Assembly: GCA_038040445.1 (NCBI GenBank) | Contig: JBBPIG010000002.1 | Span: 62,001-126,000, forward strand | Origin: Acidobacteriota bacterium | Lineage (GTDB): Bacteria; Acidobacteriota; Blastocatellia; UBA7656 | Length of the DNA stretch: 64,000 nt | Direction: 5' to 3' | In this document: positions 8,382 through 15,915 of the stretch, piece by piece | Layout: every line of letters begins with the position of its first letter | How positions within the stretch are numbered: the stretch's first letter is position 1 | Translations under genes and position numbers: made by a program | The notes under the pieces: model-generated | What the model was told of the DNA's origin: nothing | Database searches by the model: none | What the model saw: only the letters and a program-made list of their open reading frames with translations

Positions 8382-8410
8382 GGAATAAGATTGCTCCTCG
8401 CGTGTTATTG
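8382..8410 (+). promoter_or_regulatory. Putative ECF promoter of the dihaem peroxidase gene
   Basis: GGAATA (8382-8387), 13 bases, CGTGTTATTG (8401-8410). It matches the sigma operon promoter in both boxes and spacing while the spacer sequences differ. It would give a leader of about 130 bases that contains the hairpin at 8441-8503. Confidence 0.65.
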
Positions 8411-8440
8411 CTCATGCGCGGGCTTGCACCGCGAACGCGA

Positions 8441-8503
8441 ATGTACCGTAGACTGTCCGGCCTGCGGTTGTGCTGTCCGCAGACTGGACAGTCTACAGTA
8501 CAT
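8441..8503. repeat. Imperfect 27-bp inverted repeat in the peroxidase leader
   Basis: Arms 8441-8467 and 8477-8503 pair with three mismatches around a 9-base loop. Each arm contains GACTGTCC/GGACAGTC and ends in ATGTAC/GTACAT. It lies between the putative ECF promoter and the peroxidase start codon. It may be a dispersed palindromic repeat that has become a 5' UTR structure. Confidence 0.75.
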
Positions 8504-8544
8504 GTGACATCGATGATCACATCCTAACCAGGGAACGGAGGACT

Positions 8545-9930
8545 ATGACAACATCAAAACGAACCAAGATGCTCGTGACACTTGTCTTCATCGTAATGGG
8601 TGCTGCCGCGATCTACGTCAGTCCGCAAGCACGCGCACAGCAACAGCCGTCTTCCTTTGGAGGGGTGGTCGAGGAGCCCTTCGCCGTGGTGCTGAAACGC
8701 GACAAAGGGGCGAAGGCGCGGGTGATGGCCGAGCATCAAAAGCTGCTCGACGCGCGCTACGATCTGAGCCGCCGCGTCGACGCGAACGTGAAGATGACTC
8801 GCGGAAAGCAGATTCCGGTTGGCCCTACGGCGCGGCTCAAGGGCGTGACCTGGGAGCAACTCGGCAAAATGTCGCCCGACGAGATTAAAGAGAAGGGCGT
8901 GTTCCCTTACCTTCCTCTCCCGCATATCGCCCATCCGGTGGGCGGCATGGTCTTTCCGCAGGCGGAGGTCAAAGCACTGGCAAGGCTTGAACGATTTGAT
9001 ATGGATTTCGATCTGCCGGAGCACTTCTTACCCGAATTTCCACCGGCGATGTTCCTGATCACTCGGCCCGACCTTGGCGATGTATCCAAAGGTCAAACGG
9101 TAACGATCGACAACTTCTACGAGCTTTTCAACGGCATCCTCAATCCGAAACAGCTCGATGGGTTGCGTCTGCTTCTCACTCAGTTTCCCCAGCAGCAGTT
9201 CAACGCCACGGCGGATCGCAAGACCGAAAAGCCCGACGGCATGCGTGGCGTGACCTGCTTCGATTGTCACGTCAACGGACACACGTCAGGGGCGACGCAC
9301 CTTGCCGGCGACGTACGGCCGCAAGAGTTTCGCCGCCGGATCGAGACGCCTTCGCTGCGCGGCGTCAACATCCAGCGTTTGTTCGGATCGCAACGTGCCC
9401 TAAAAAGCGTGGAAGACTTCACTGAGTTCGAACAGCGCGCAGCCTACTTCGACGGCGACCCGGTGCTTGCGAGCAAAAAAGGATTGAGCATTTTGGAGCG
9501 TGGCTCGCAAGTTCACAACATGGCTGAATTTCAAGAGCTGCTCGATTTTCCGCCCGCGCCGAAGCTGAACCTGTTTGGCCGCCTCGACCGGACGAGGTCA
9601 ACCGAGAGCGAGATACGCGGCGAAGATCTGTTCTTCGGCAAAGCTCAATGCGCGGTCTGCCACACAGCGCCTTACTACACGGACAACCTGATGCACGATC
9701 TGAAGGTCGAGCGCTTTTTCAAGCCTCGGATGGAAGGCGGGATGATGATCACGGCTCAAGGTCCGATCAAGAACTTCCCGCTACGCGGCATCAAGGAATC
9801 GCCACCGTATCTGCACGACGGAAGGTTGCTAACATTGGAAGACACAGTCGAGTTTTTCAATCTGATTCTGCGACTTGATCTGGCGATGCAGGAGAAGAAG
9901 GATTTGGTTGCGTTCCTGCGGGCGTTGTAG
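8545..9930 (+). CDS. Dihaem cytochrome c peroxidase / MauG-family protein, exported
   Basis: Periplasmic dihaem protein of the bacterial cytochrome c peroxidase/MauG superfamily. It probably reduces peroxide with electrons from c-type cytochromes, or oxidises a protein or small-molecule partner. The ATG at 8545 follows GGAG and begins a signal peptide (MTTSKRTKMLVTLVFIVMG...ARA). The CXXCH motifs are CFDCH (~238) and CAVCH (~369), and the C-terminal signature FPLRGIKESPPYLHDGRLLTLEDT is split around the conserved YLHDGR. The mature part is about 430 residues, longer than classical CcpA because of an N-terminal extension of some 200 residues. It is divergent from the ECF sigma operon and has a matching promoter, so it is the best candidate for an ECF target. 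The exact substrate is unknown. Confidence 0.9.
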   Translation: MTTSKRTKMLVTLVFIVMGAAAIYVSPQARAQQQPSSFGGVVEEPFAVVLKRDKGAKARVMAEHQKLLDARYDLSRRVDANVKMTRGKQIPVGPTARLKGVTWEQLGKMSPDEIKEKGVFPYLPLPHIAHPVGGMVFPQAEVKALARLERFDMDFDLPEHFLPEFPPAMFLITRPDLGDVSKGQTVTIDNFYELFNGILNPKQLDGLRLLLTQFPQQQFNATADRKTEKPDGMRGVTCFDCHVNGHTSGATHLAGDVRPQEFRRRIETPSLRGVNIQRLFGSQRALKSVEDFTEFEQRAAYFDGDPVLASKKGLSILERGSQVHNMAEFQELLDFPPAPKLNLFGRLDRTRSTESEIRGEDLFFGKAQCAVCHTAPYYTDNLMHDLKVERFFKPRMEGGMMITAQGPIKNFPLRGIKESPPYLHDGRLLTLEDTVEFFNLILRLDLAMQEKKDLVAFLRAL

Positions 9931-9961
9931 CCGGGCGCTGACACGTCGGTGGCTCCAGAGT

Positions 9962-9991
9962 AGGCTGGCCAAGGCTCGCCTTGGCCAGCCT
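9962..9991. repeat. Perfect 14-bp palindrome downstream of the peroxidase gene
   Basis: Arms 9962-9975 and 9978-9991 (AGGCTGGCCAAGGC and its exact complement) with only two bases between. It sits between convergent genes. It has no T-run, so it is not a standard intrinsic terminator, but it could stabilise or end transcripts. Confidence 0.7.
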
Positions 9992-10008
9992 CGAAACTCA
10001 GGAAGGGT

Positions 10009-10689
10009 TCATCGCGCAATGCTTCGTGGCTTCGTCGAAGGCGGTCGCGCTGGCTTACGGATTGACGATACGATACGCCACGTTTGATCGGCAGCGTCGA
10101 TGTCAACGTCCAGGCTCTGGCAGATTCCTATCCAGCGTTCGCGAGACATCGATGCGGCCCATGCCCGATCGAGCAGAGGCGACGCTGGTACGGCGGCCCC
10201 GCCACCGCGAAGAATCAACAGGCGCTGGACATCCCGCCGGATACGTAGACCGTAGTACGCACGACGCGCGGGGGCTAAGTCGTGCTGATATCTATCCAGC
10301 GCTGCGAGTCGTGCTTTCACGAGTCTTTGCTTGTGTGCCACTGCTATTGGTGAGACAAACACTCGCTCCCGCCAGTGGCTCGTGCCGAGAAGCCATACTC
10401 CATAGGCCGCTATATGGCCAGCCAGCTCGGAACCAAGCCACTTCTCTGTGAACGTTTCGGCGGAAGGGACCCACACGAGATGGACAGACCCAACTCTTGA
10501 AGTCGAACCCTCGCCTACGCAGAAGAGATCCCAGTCGGAATCCTGGCCTGCCATACCCTGTGCCCTGGAGCCAAACAACACGATCTCGTGGGCTCTTCGT
10601 GCCAAGACTGCCCACGGAAGGCCACCGACTTCAAGTTGGCGGTGGAGTTCACGCGGGACCCTTGGAGATTGTCGGCTTTTATTGGTCAC
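10009..10689 (-). CDS. Nucleotidyltransferase-fold protein (MNT-like)
   Basis: The 226-residue protein has a nucleotidyltransferase active-site pattern near its N-terminus: IVLFGSRAQG (GSRAQG at 40-45) followed by DSDWDLF (Asp52 and Asp54). This is the GSx...DxD signature of the polymerase-beta-like superfamily. The later strand that often carries the third carboxylate reads SVHLVWV, with His where an Asp is common, so activity is uncertain. The C-terminal half is helical, positively charged and unrecognised. It overlaps the preceding gene by 4 bp (ATGA), as the last gene of a tight three-gene minus-strand operon. Such folds occur in toxin-antitoxin, antibiotic-modifying and defence systems. 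The specific role is unknown. Confidence 0.72.
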   Translation of the reverse strand: MTNKSRQSPRVPRELHRQLEVGGLPWAVLARRAHEIVLFGSRAQGMAGQDSDWDLFCVGEGSTSRVGSVHLVWVPSAETFTEKWLGSELAGHIAAYGVWLLGTSHWRERVFVSPIAVAHKQRLVKARLAALDRYQHDLAPARRAYYGLRIRRDVQRLLILRGGGAAVPASPLLDRAWAASMSRERWIGICQSLDVDIDAADQTWRIVSSIRKPARPPSTKPRSIAR

Positions 10690-11087
10690 GCCCCCTTCTC
10701 CTTGGGGGGCTTCGCTTGAGAGTGTTTCTTGGCAAGGGACTCGATCGCATCCTGCAGGTGTTTGTGCAGAGTAGTAAGGAGCTCCCCTGGCCTTTCTCTT
10801 GGCGTGCTCCCGAAAGGGTACAAATCTCCAATGGCTTCCTCGAATTCGTCTGGGAGCAAAGCGGCTTCCTCTGGGAGAATTTCCGCGCGAACCAATGCGT
10901 CCAGAACCTCTGAGATACCGGGAGCCTTGTGATCCATGCTGAGGTCTTGAAACAGAGGGTTTCTCGCCAGTTTGCTGCCGATAGCGTCGAGGGCCATGTC
11001 CATATAGAACTCGATATCGCGGCTCTTAACCAAGTCGCTTATTGCTTCCAGGGCCTGCTCTCGGAATGTTTTTCCTTGATCAGTCAT
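10686..11087 (-). CDS. Small soluble protein of unknown function in NTase operon
   Basis: A 133-residue acidic, largely helical protein; I do not recognise the family. It has no signal peptide, membrane segment or metal-binding motif. It ends in a lysine-rich tail (KKHSQAKPPKEKGA). It overlaps both neighbours by 4 bp (ATGA at each junction), a strong sign of translational coupling and of a shared function with the membrane protein before it and the nucleotidyltransferase after it. Confidence 0.75.
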   Translation of the reverse strand: MTDQGKTFREQALEAISDLVKSRDIEFYMDMALDAIGSKLARNPLFQDLSMDHKAPGISEVLDALVRAEILPEEAALLPDEFEEAIGDLYPFGSTPRERPGELLTTLHKHLQDAIESLAKKHSQAKPPKEKGA

Positions 11088-11608
11088 TGCTGAGCTCCTG
11101 TGATCGGCACTTCCGAGGGCGACACTATTTGAATCTTGATTGGCTTTTGGTCCTGATCCGCTCGAAGGATGCTAGCCGCCGTGAATGCAAGGATGAGCAC
11201 CGTGAGAAGCAGGTAGAACAATGGCGCCTCCCAGGAAAAGAGGAATCTGCGAACCCGATTCCCGGTCTGGGCTGTCATGGCAATCGTATAAACGATTCCG
11301 GGACTCCGGGCACTGCGGCTATCATGTGAACCCTTAACAAGCTGATTCTCCAGATCGCGCAAGCGCCTAGTGAATGAGTTCTGCCAGACCTGCTGATTGC
11401 TGTCAAGAAGGTAGAACAGGCCAACAACGAAAAGACTGGAGAGGAATGCGACGCTTGGGATGTTTGCAGCAGTCCCGCTGACGAGAAACGCGACCATTAG
11501 AGTAATCGCCCAGCCGCGAATTTGAAACTTGAAAGTGCCTATTCCGTCAACTTTGGCTTGGAGCAGTTTATACTCCCCACCGTCTGTCCTCCGGCTCCGG
11601 CATAGCAA
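11084..11608 (-). CDS. Small membrane protein, first gene of NTase operon
   Basis: The 174-residue protein has two closely spaced transmembrane segments (about residues 32-68) and a third near 125-148, with a soluble loop between. The N-terminal segment GEYKLLQAKVDGIGTFKF is amphipathic. The start is a TTG at 11608 with AGGAG four bases upstream; an ATG five bases on is out of frame and closes after eleven codons. It leads a three-gene operon with 4-bp overlaps. The architecture recalls membrane effectors encoded beside nucleotidyltransferases in defence loci, but I cannot assign a family, and that idea is inference only. Confidence 0.68.
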   Translation of the reverse strand: MLCRSRRTDGGEYKLLQAKVDGIGTFKFQIRGWAITLMVAFLVSGTAANIPSVAFLSSLFVVGLFYLLDSNQQVWQNSFTRRLRDLENQLVKGSHDSRSARSPGIVYTIAMTAQTGNRVRRFLFSWEAPLFYLLLTVLILAFTAASILRADQDQKPIKIQIVSPSEVPITGAQQ

Positions 11609-11725
11609 GAATCTCCTTTTGTCTGCTGCAAAATACGTGGCCCGCCGCGTTGCACCAGTCTACCACGCCATCCGTTCGTCAACCCGGTCGCCCTCGCGAA
11701 GGTTCAGATCAGCATTGAGAAATAT

Positions 11726-14700
11726 TCACTGCTCCAACCCAACCGGCGTGCAATTGACCCGGTCCCCTCGCAAGCTCACATCATCGATGTACCAACCAAG
11801 CCCTTTGCCGTCCGGGTCAGTCCCGATTCGGAACCTGATCGTCACCGTCTTGCCCGCGAAACTGCTCAAGTCGACCACCACCTGCTGGAACGTCCCCAGC
11901 CGGCCTTCGACCCAGGCGGGCCGGTCGGCAAGTGGGTTCGAAGTGAACTCATAAACCGTTCCGGTGTAGCGGCCTTTCAAGATCTTTGAGCCGAGGTCTT
12001 CAAAGTCGGCTCCAGTCGATATTTCAATCACCCCGCCGTCGAACGTCCCTCGCTCGAATTCGAACGTGTGGAAAAAGACCAACTGCAAGTTGCGAGAGTC
12101 GGCCGGAAGCTGAATCGCAACGGTGTCGAGATGGGCGTCGATGACTTGAGATCCCGGGTCGGGCGTGAACCACGAGCTTGTCCCTGAATGGACTCGCTTC
12201 GTAGCAATCACCCACGTGTCTTGACGAAATTTCTTCTTCTTGACGCCGCTCCCGTGGGTCCACTTCAACTCACCCGCCTCGATGTCGTCGGAGAAGAACT
12301 GCGCCGCTTGTGTATTTCCCACCGCGACTGCGAATGGCACTCTCGATGTTGACCCGAGACTGGTCACGTCAAGCACGAAGTTGATCACGCTGCCGCACGC
12401 CACGCTTCCGGCTACCGTGAACGTGAAAGCAGACAAGCCCTCGGCGTTCTGGCCCGGGGCGATGTTCGGAAAATCAACACCAGCAACGGTGACTGTTACG
12501 CCGGTGGTCGTCGATGAGAGCGTCCCGTGAGCCGATGTAAGCGCGATCGGCGAAAGATCGCCAAGGCTGAGCCTGAGCGAAACCGTCTCGCCCGGGTCGG
12601 CAAACGCGTCCGCGCCGCCCGCGAGCGTGACATTCACAATCGTCGCGACCGGAACATCTTTCTTTTCGCCGTTGTAGACAACGAGCGCGAAGTCCTGATC
12701 GGTAGGATCGCCGTTACTCGGAACGCCGTCGCCCGCTATGTTGGCGGCTCTCACTCGGACGACAAAGCTGCCGACGGCGCCAATCGGAAGCCATACCCCT
12801 TCGACGTTGTTCTTTGTGTCGGGATCGCCGCCGGGTTTGGAAGCCTGACCCGAAAAGTTGTTGCCGCGATAGACCTGACCATTGATGGTGACCTCCAGGT
12901 CCAGATTATTTACCCAGGGCGCGACGCCCGAAAACCCGGGCGCATCAGTCCACGCTAGTGTCACGCGAAACGGCTGCGTCGAGTCTTTGACTTCACCGGT
13001 GATGACGAACTCCTGACCGCTGTCGGTAAGCGTGTTCGTCTGGTTGACGAGTATCTTCGGCGTTGTGTCGAACGCGCGATTGAGATTCAACAGACCCCAG
13101 CCCTGCCGCACCTGGGGAAGATCGCCGCCCGCAAGATTGCCGGTCATGTAAGTAGTCGTGTTGAGCAGCAGCGCTTTGATAAGCGCGGAGGTTGGCGGCT
13201 CGCCTTTGTTGATTAAGAACTGACGTACCAGCGCGGCGGCGCCGGCGACCTGCGGCGTCGAATGACTCGTTCCCGAAGACCAGGTGTAAAGGGTCTGCCC
13301 TTTCGGGAAGTAAGGTTTGCCGAAATCCTCGCCGCACACGCCTGATCCGTCGAATAGCGGGTTTTGCGATGCCGCGCCTTCAATATGCGTACCCGGCGCG
13401 GTGATGTCGGGTTTTATCCGGCCATCAAAAATGGGCCCCCCGGACGAGAAGAAGGCAATGTCCATAGCGCTGTCCGCGTCGGTATCCTTCACGTTGCAGC
13501 CATCAGTGCCGTCTTTGCGCGAGTTTTCTCCCGCCGCCACCGAGATCACATTCTTGGCCGTGCCTGGTGCGCCGATGCGTTGGACCGATCCTGAGTTTCC
13601 AGCCGCGAAGCATATTGTCGCCTCTTGATTGCCGGGTTGATCGGGCGCTGCGTCCCGTACGCGCGTGTCGTACTCTTGTGCGTCGATCGAATACGTGTTC
13701 GAAAGCTCCGCCCAACTGTTCGATAACACGCGGGCGCCGTCGCGATAAGCATCCGAGACAAGTTTGGTATAAGGATCGACTAGATCGAACGCCCCGTTGG
13801 ATTGGAAAATCTTGGACGAGCCGAGCAGAGCGAACGGCGCGATTCCCAAACCGTGATTGAAACCCGAAGTATCGCGCAAGTCTTTGTCCGAAGACGTGCT
13901 CCCGCCGCCGGCAATCGACAGGTTAATCGTGCCGTGTCCGGCAACGTCCCCGGGATCAAGCTCCGAGGTGTAATCGCGCGCGTAAAGCACGCGGCTCTGT
14001 TTATTGGAATCGAGAAAATCCGGATGCAGCTTGTCGGGCGTTATCGCCCCGCGATCCAATCCGCTATCAGAGACGTCAATGGCGAAATTGAACGTGGATG
14101 AAAACCCGTGGGCGGCGAGCCATGTCGCGTAGCCAGGACCTTGGGCCGCCGTGAGATCGGCCGTCAATTGCCCGGCGATTATCTGCCCCGCGCGTTCGTC
14201 CATTAACCGAGGAGCAGTCCACGGTTCGATGTTAACCACGCCTTGCAGCGCGGCAAGGCCGGCGATCCGGCCAGCGTCGATCTTGATTCGCAAGTTGGTG
14301 AAATTGAGCACGCCGTAAGCGTCAACTAACACCCGTGACGCCAGCTTTCTGGCTTGTTTTACATCGGCGTTGTCTCGCGCATTTTGCTCGCCCTTCCCAA
14401 GAGCGAGCTGGACGGCAACCGTTAATTCACCGCCGGCAGCTTCTCTCAGCGCGGGATGAATCTTGTGTTCGTCAAGGAACGGGCCTTCCCACTGAATAAA
14501 GCCTTCGCCACGCGCTGCGGCAATTTGATTGCGGCTCATCAACCGCCCGCGCGCGTTGGAATCAGCTCGCACGAGGTAGCCATTGTTCGGCACGTAAGCC
14601 ACGGCCTCAACGCCGCTCGCTTCGAGCTGCTCGAGCCACGCTCGCTTGACTGGGCCGACGAATTGCACCAAGCGAAGCAACCCGCTATCGTCGCCGATTG

Positions 14701-15196
14701 GCGAAGCAAGAGAATGCAACCCGTACGACGCGGCTGGGCGGCCCATTCCAACGAAGGTACCCGTCGTTTCGACATCGGTTGTATCAATTGCTGCGGATCG
14801 TAAGAGCAGCACGTTTAGATCGTCGCGCACGACCAGCGAACCAAGGGAGTTCGGAAGCAGGACTGACGTATGGTCTCCGCCCGCACTCAGCTCCTCAGCG
14901 CTCTGGAGTGCGTCGTCATCCATCGCAAACAGCTTGTAAGACCCGTAGTCAGAGATTTCAATCGCCCCCGATGCTTTTGCTTGAGCGAGCGCTTCGAGAT
15001 CCTCGGTAGAAACCATGGCTTTGTGAAGCTTCCCGGGACTTCGGTAAGAACTCGCACTGATCGAGCCGCTTTCGTGGACGGCGAATTTTACCGGCGACCG
15101 GGAACTGACGCCCTTTGATTCGCGATTCGCACTCACCGCTGAGATGGACACAAACAGCGCGATGGCGAGGAAACAAAATGCTAAGCGCATTCGCAT
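11726..15196 (-). CDS. Secreted subtilisin-like serine protease (S8 family)
   Basis: Large exported endopeptidase. The ATG at 15196 has AGGAGG five bases upstream and starts a signal peptide (MRMRLAFCFLAIALFVSISAVSA), giving 1156 residues; the frame is open further upstream but without this context. The S8 triad is visible: Asp in AIDVSDSGLDRG (~375), His in VAGHGTINLSIAGG (~419) and Ser in SSGTSHSTPQVAGAA (~643). An N-terminal region of about 340 residues precedes the protease domain and may be a propeptide. After the catalytic domain come beta-rich modules, ending with a jelly-roll-like domain (FRIGTDPDGKGLGWYIDDVSL) of the kind found in immune-inhibitor-A and MAM-like proteins. It is adjacent to a lipoprotein gene in the same orientation, separated by an inverted repeat. 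Confidence 0.92.
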   Translation of the reverse strand: MRMRLAFCFLAIALFVSISAVSANRESKGVSSRSPVKFAVHESGSISASSYRSPGKLHKAMVSTEDLEALAQAKASGAIEISDYGSYKLFAMDDDALQSAEELSAGGDHTSVLLPNSLGSLVVRDDLNVLLLRSAAIDTTDVETTGTFVGMGRPAASYGLHSLASPIGDDSGLLRLVQFVGPVKRAWLEQLEASGVEAVAYVPNNGYLVRADSNARGRLMSRNQIAAARGEGFIQWEGPFLDEHKIHPALREAAGGELTVAVQLALGKGEQNARDNADVKQARKLASRVLVDAYGVLNFTNLRIKIDAGRIAGLAALQGVVNIEPWTAPRLMDERAGQIIAGQLTADLTAAQGPGYATWLAAHGFSSTFNFAIDVSDSGLDRGAITPDKLHPDFLDSNKQSRVLYARDYTSELDPGDVAGHGTINLSIAGGGSTSSDKDLRDTSGFNHGLGIAPFALLGSSKIFQSNGAFDLVDPYTKLVSDAYRDGARVLSNSWAELSNTYSIDAQEYDTRVRDAAPDQPGNQEATICFAAGNSGSVQRIGAPGTAKNVISVAAGENSRKDGTDGCNVKDTDADSAMDIAFFSSGGPIFDGRIKPDITAPGTHIEGAASQNPLFDGSGVCGEDFGKPYFPKGQTLYTWSSGTSHSTPQVAGAAALVRQFLINKGEPPTSALIKALLLNTTTYMTGNLAGGDLPQVRQGWGLLNLNRAFDTTPKILVNQTNTLTDSGQEFVITGEVKDSTQPFRVTLAWTDAPGFSGVAPWVNNLDLEVTINGQVYRGNNFSGQASKPGGDPDTKNNVEGVWLPIGAVGSFVVRVRAANIAGDGVPSNGDPTDQDFALVVYNGEKKDVPVATIVNVTLAGGADAFADPGETVSLRLSLGDLSPIALTSAHGTLSSTTTGVTVTVAGVDFPNIAPGQNAEGLSAFTFTVAGSVACGSVINFVLDVTSLGSTSRVPFAVAVGNTQAAQFFSDDIEAGELKWTHGSGVKKKKFRQDTWVIATKRVHSGTSSWFTPDPGSQVIDAHLDTVAIQLPADSRNLQLVFFHTFEFERGTFDGGVIEISTGADFEDLGSKILKGRYTGTVYEFTSNPLADRPAWVEGRLGTFQQVVVDLSSFAGKTVTIRFRIGTDPDGKGLGWYIDDVSLRGDRVNCTPVGLEQ

Positions 15197-15212
15197 TGAA
15201 GCCTCCTGGAAT

Positions 15213-15282
15213 AGCACAGACTTCAGTCTGTCTGGTTGGGTTATGCCGACCGATTTAACCGGCACAGACTAAAGTCTATGCT
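15213..15282. repeat. Inverted repeat of the AGCACAGACT type
   Basis: Arms 15213-15233 and 15262-15282 each contain the motif CACAGACT..AGTCT and pair at about 17 of 21 positions around a 28-base loop. It lies immediately upstream of the protease ribosome-binding site. REP-like repeat; a regulatory role is not shown. Confidence 0.65.
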
Positions 15283-15288
15283 TACTGA

Positions 15289-15702
15289 CTACTGCTTCGG
15301 CTTGAGGGCGAAACCGAACAGCTTCCACTCTCCGCTATCATCCTGGAACATCAACGTAACTTCTCCCCTCCCCTGCTCGAACTGGACCTTGTAAACCGGC
15401 AACACCATCCGGTCCTTGCCTTCGCCCTGAAACTGCATACTTACCCGGACAAATCCGAGGGTCTTTCCAAAGGCCCTTAGTTGTGTGAGGTTTTCTGTGA
15501 CCGTTTCCCGGGACTTGTTCGCCTTGAATTTCTTCGCCGCGTCGTTATAAATCGTATCGTATTCGCCCTTGTCGAGCCGCTGGAAAAACAGGGTCGCAGC
15601 CTTATCGACGTCCTCGGCGGGAGCTTCGTGAGAGAGCAGCGCGCAGCCGCCAAAGAGCATAGCGATAGAACAAATGACTGGAGCAGCTACCTTTCGAAGC
15701 AT
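15289..15702 (-). CDS. Lipoprotein resembling DUF4019/DUF3887 family
   Basis: Exported 137-residue lipoprotein. The N-terminal signal MLRKVAAPVICSIAMLFGGC ends in the lipobox LFGGC, so acylation at Cys20 is expected. The mature domain (VDKAATLFFQRLDKGEYDTIYN... and GEVTLMFQDDSGEWKLFGF) has the cystatin/NTF2-like pattern of proteins that begin with an A-x-x-F-x-x-x-L-D-x-G-x-Y helix and end with a W-K-L-x-x-F strand. The role is unknown. It sits between the protease and the DUF3352-like gene on the same strand. Confidence 0.8.
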   Translation of the reverse strand: MLRKVAAPVICSIAMLFGGCALLSHEAPAEDVDKAATLFFQRLDKGEYDTIYNDAAKKFKANKSRETVTENLTQLRAFGKTLGFVRVSMQFQGEGKDRMVLPVYKVQFEQGRGEVTLMFQDDSGEWKLFGFALKPKQ

Positions 15703-15787
15703 CTATACCTCTTTGTCCGGAATTGGGTGGTCTTTGAGCCGAGAGAAACAATAGCAGTAGAGCCAACAGCAGAGCAATGAGGGGAGA

Positions 15788-15915
15788 GTCAGTAGTCCGT
15801 AGTCCGTAGCTCTCTAGCCTGGCGGCTGCTGATAGTGGCGATGGACCAATCGACTAACTGATCAATGACTACGGACCACGGACTACGGACTACGGACTAC
15901 GGACTACTGACTACC
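15788..15915. repeat. Inverted heptad arrays (GACTACG units)
   Basis: The right array, 15867-15915, is seven consecutive 7-base units (GACTACG four times, plus GACCACG, GACTACT and GACTACC). The left array, 15788-15809, is the complement-oriented counterpart; 15788-15809 and 15890-15911 form an exact 22-bp inverted repeat around an 80-base spacer. The right array runs into the stop codon of the gene ending at 15911. The gap from 15703 to 15787 shows nothing else recognisable. Confidence 0.85.

Noticed and set aside
8314-8520. 68-codon minus-strand frame through the hairpin and promoters
   Set aside because: It covers both promoter boxes and the inverted repeat and overlaps the sigma start; no coding pattern.
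9962-9991. Intrinsic terminator
   Set aside because: The stem is perfect but no T-run follows on either strand and the loop is only two bases; listed as a palindrome instead.
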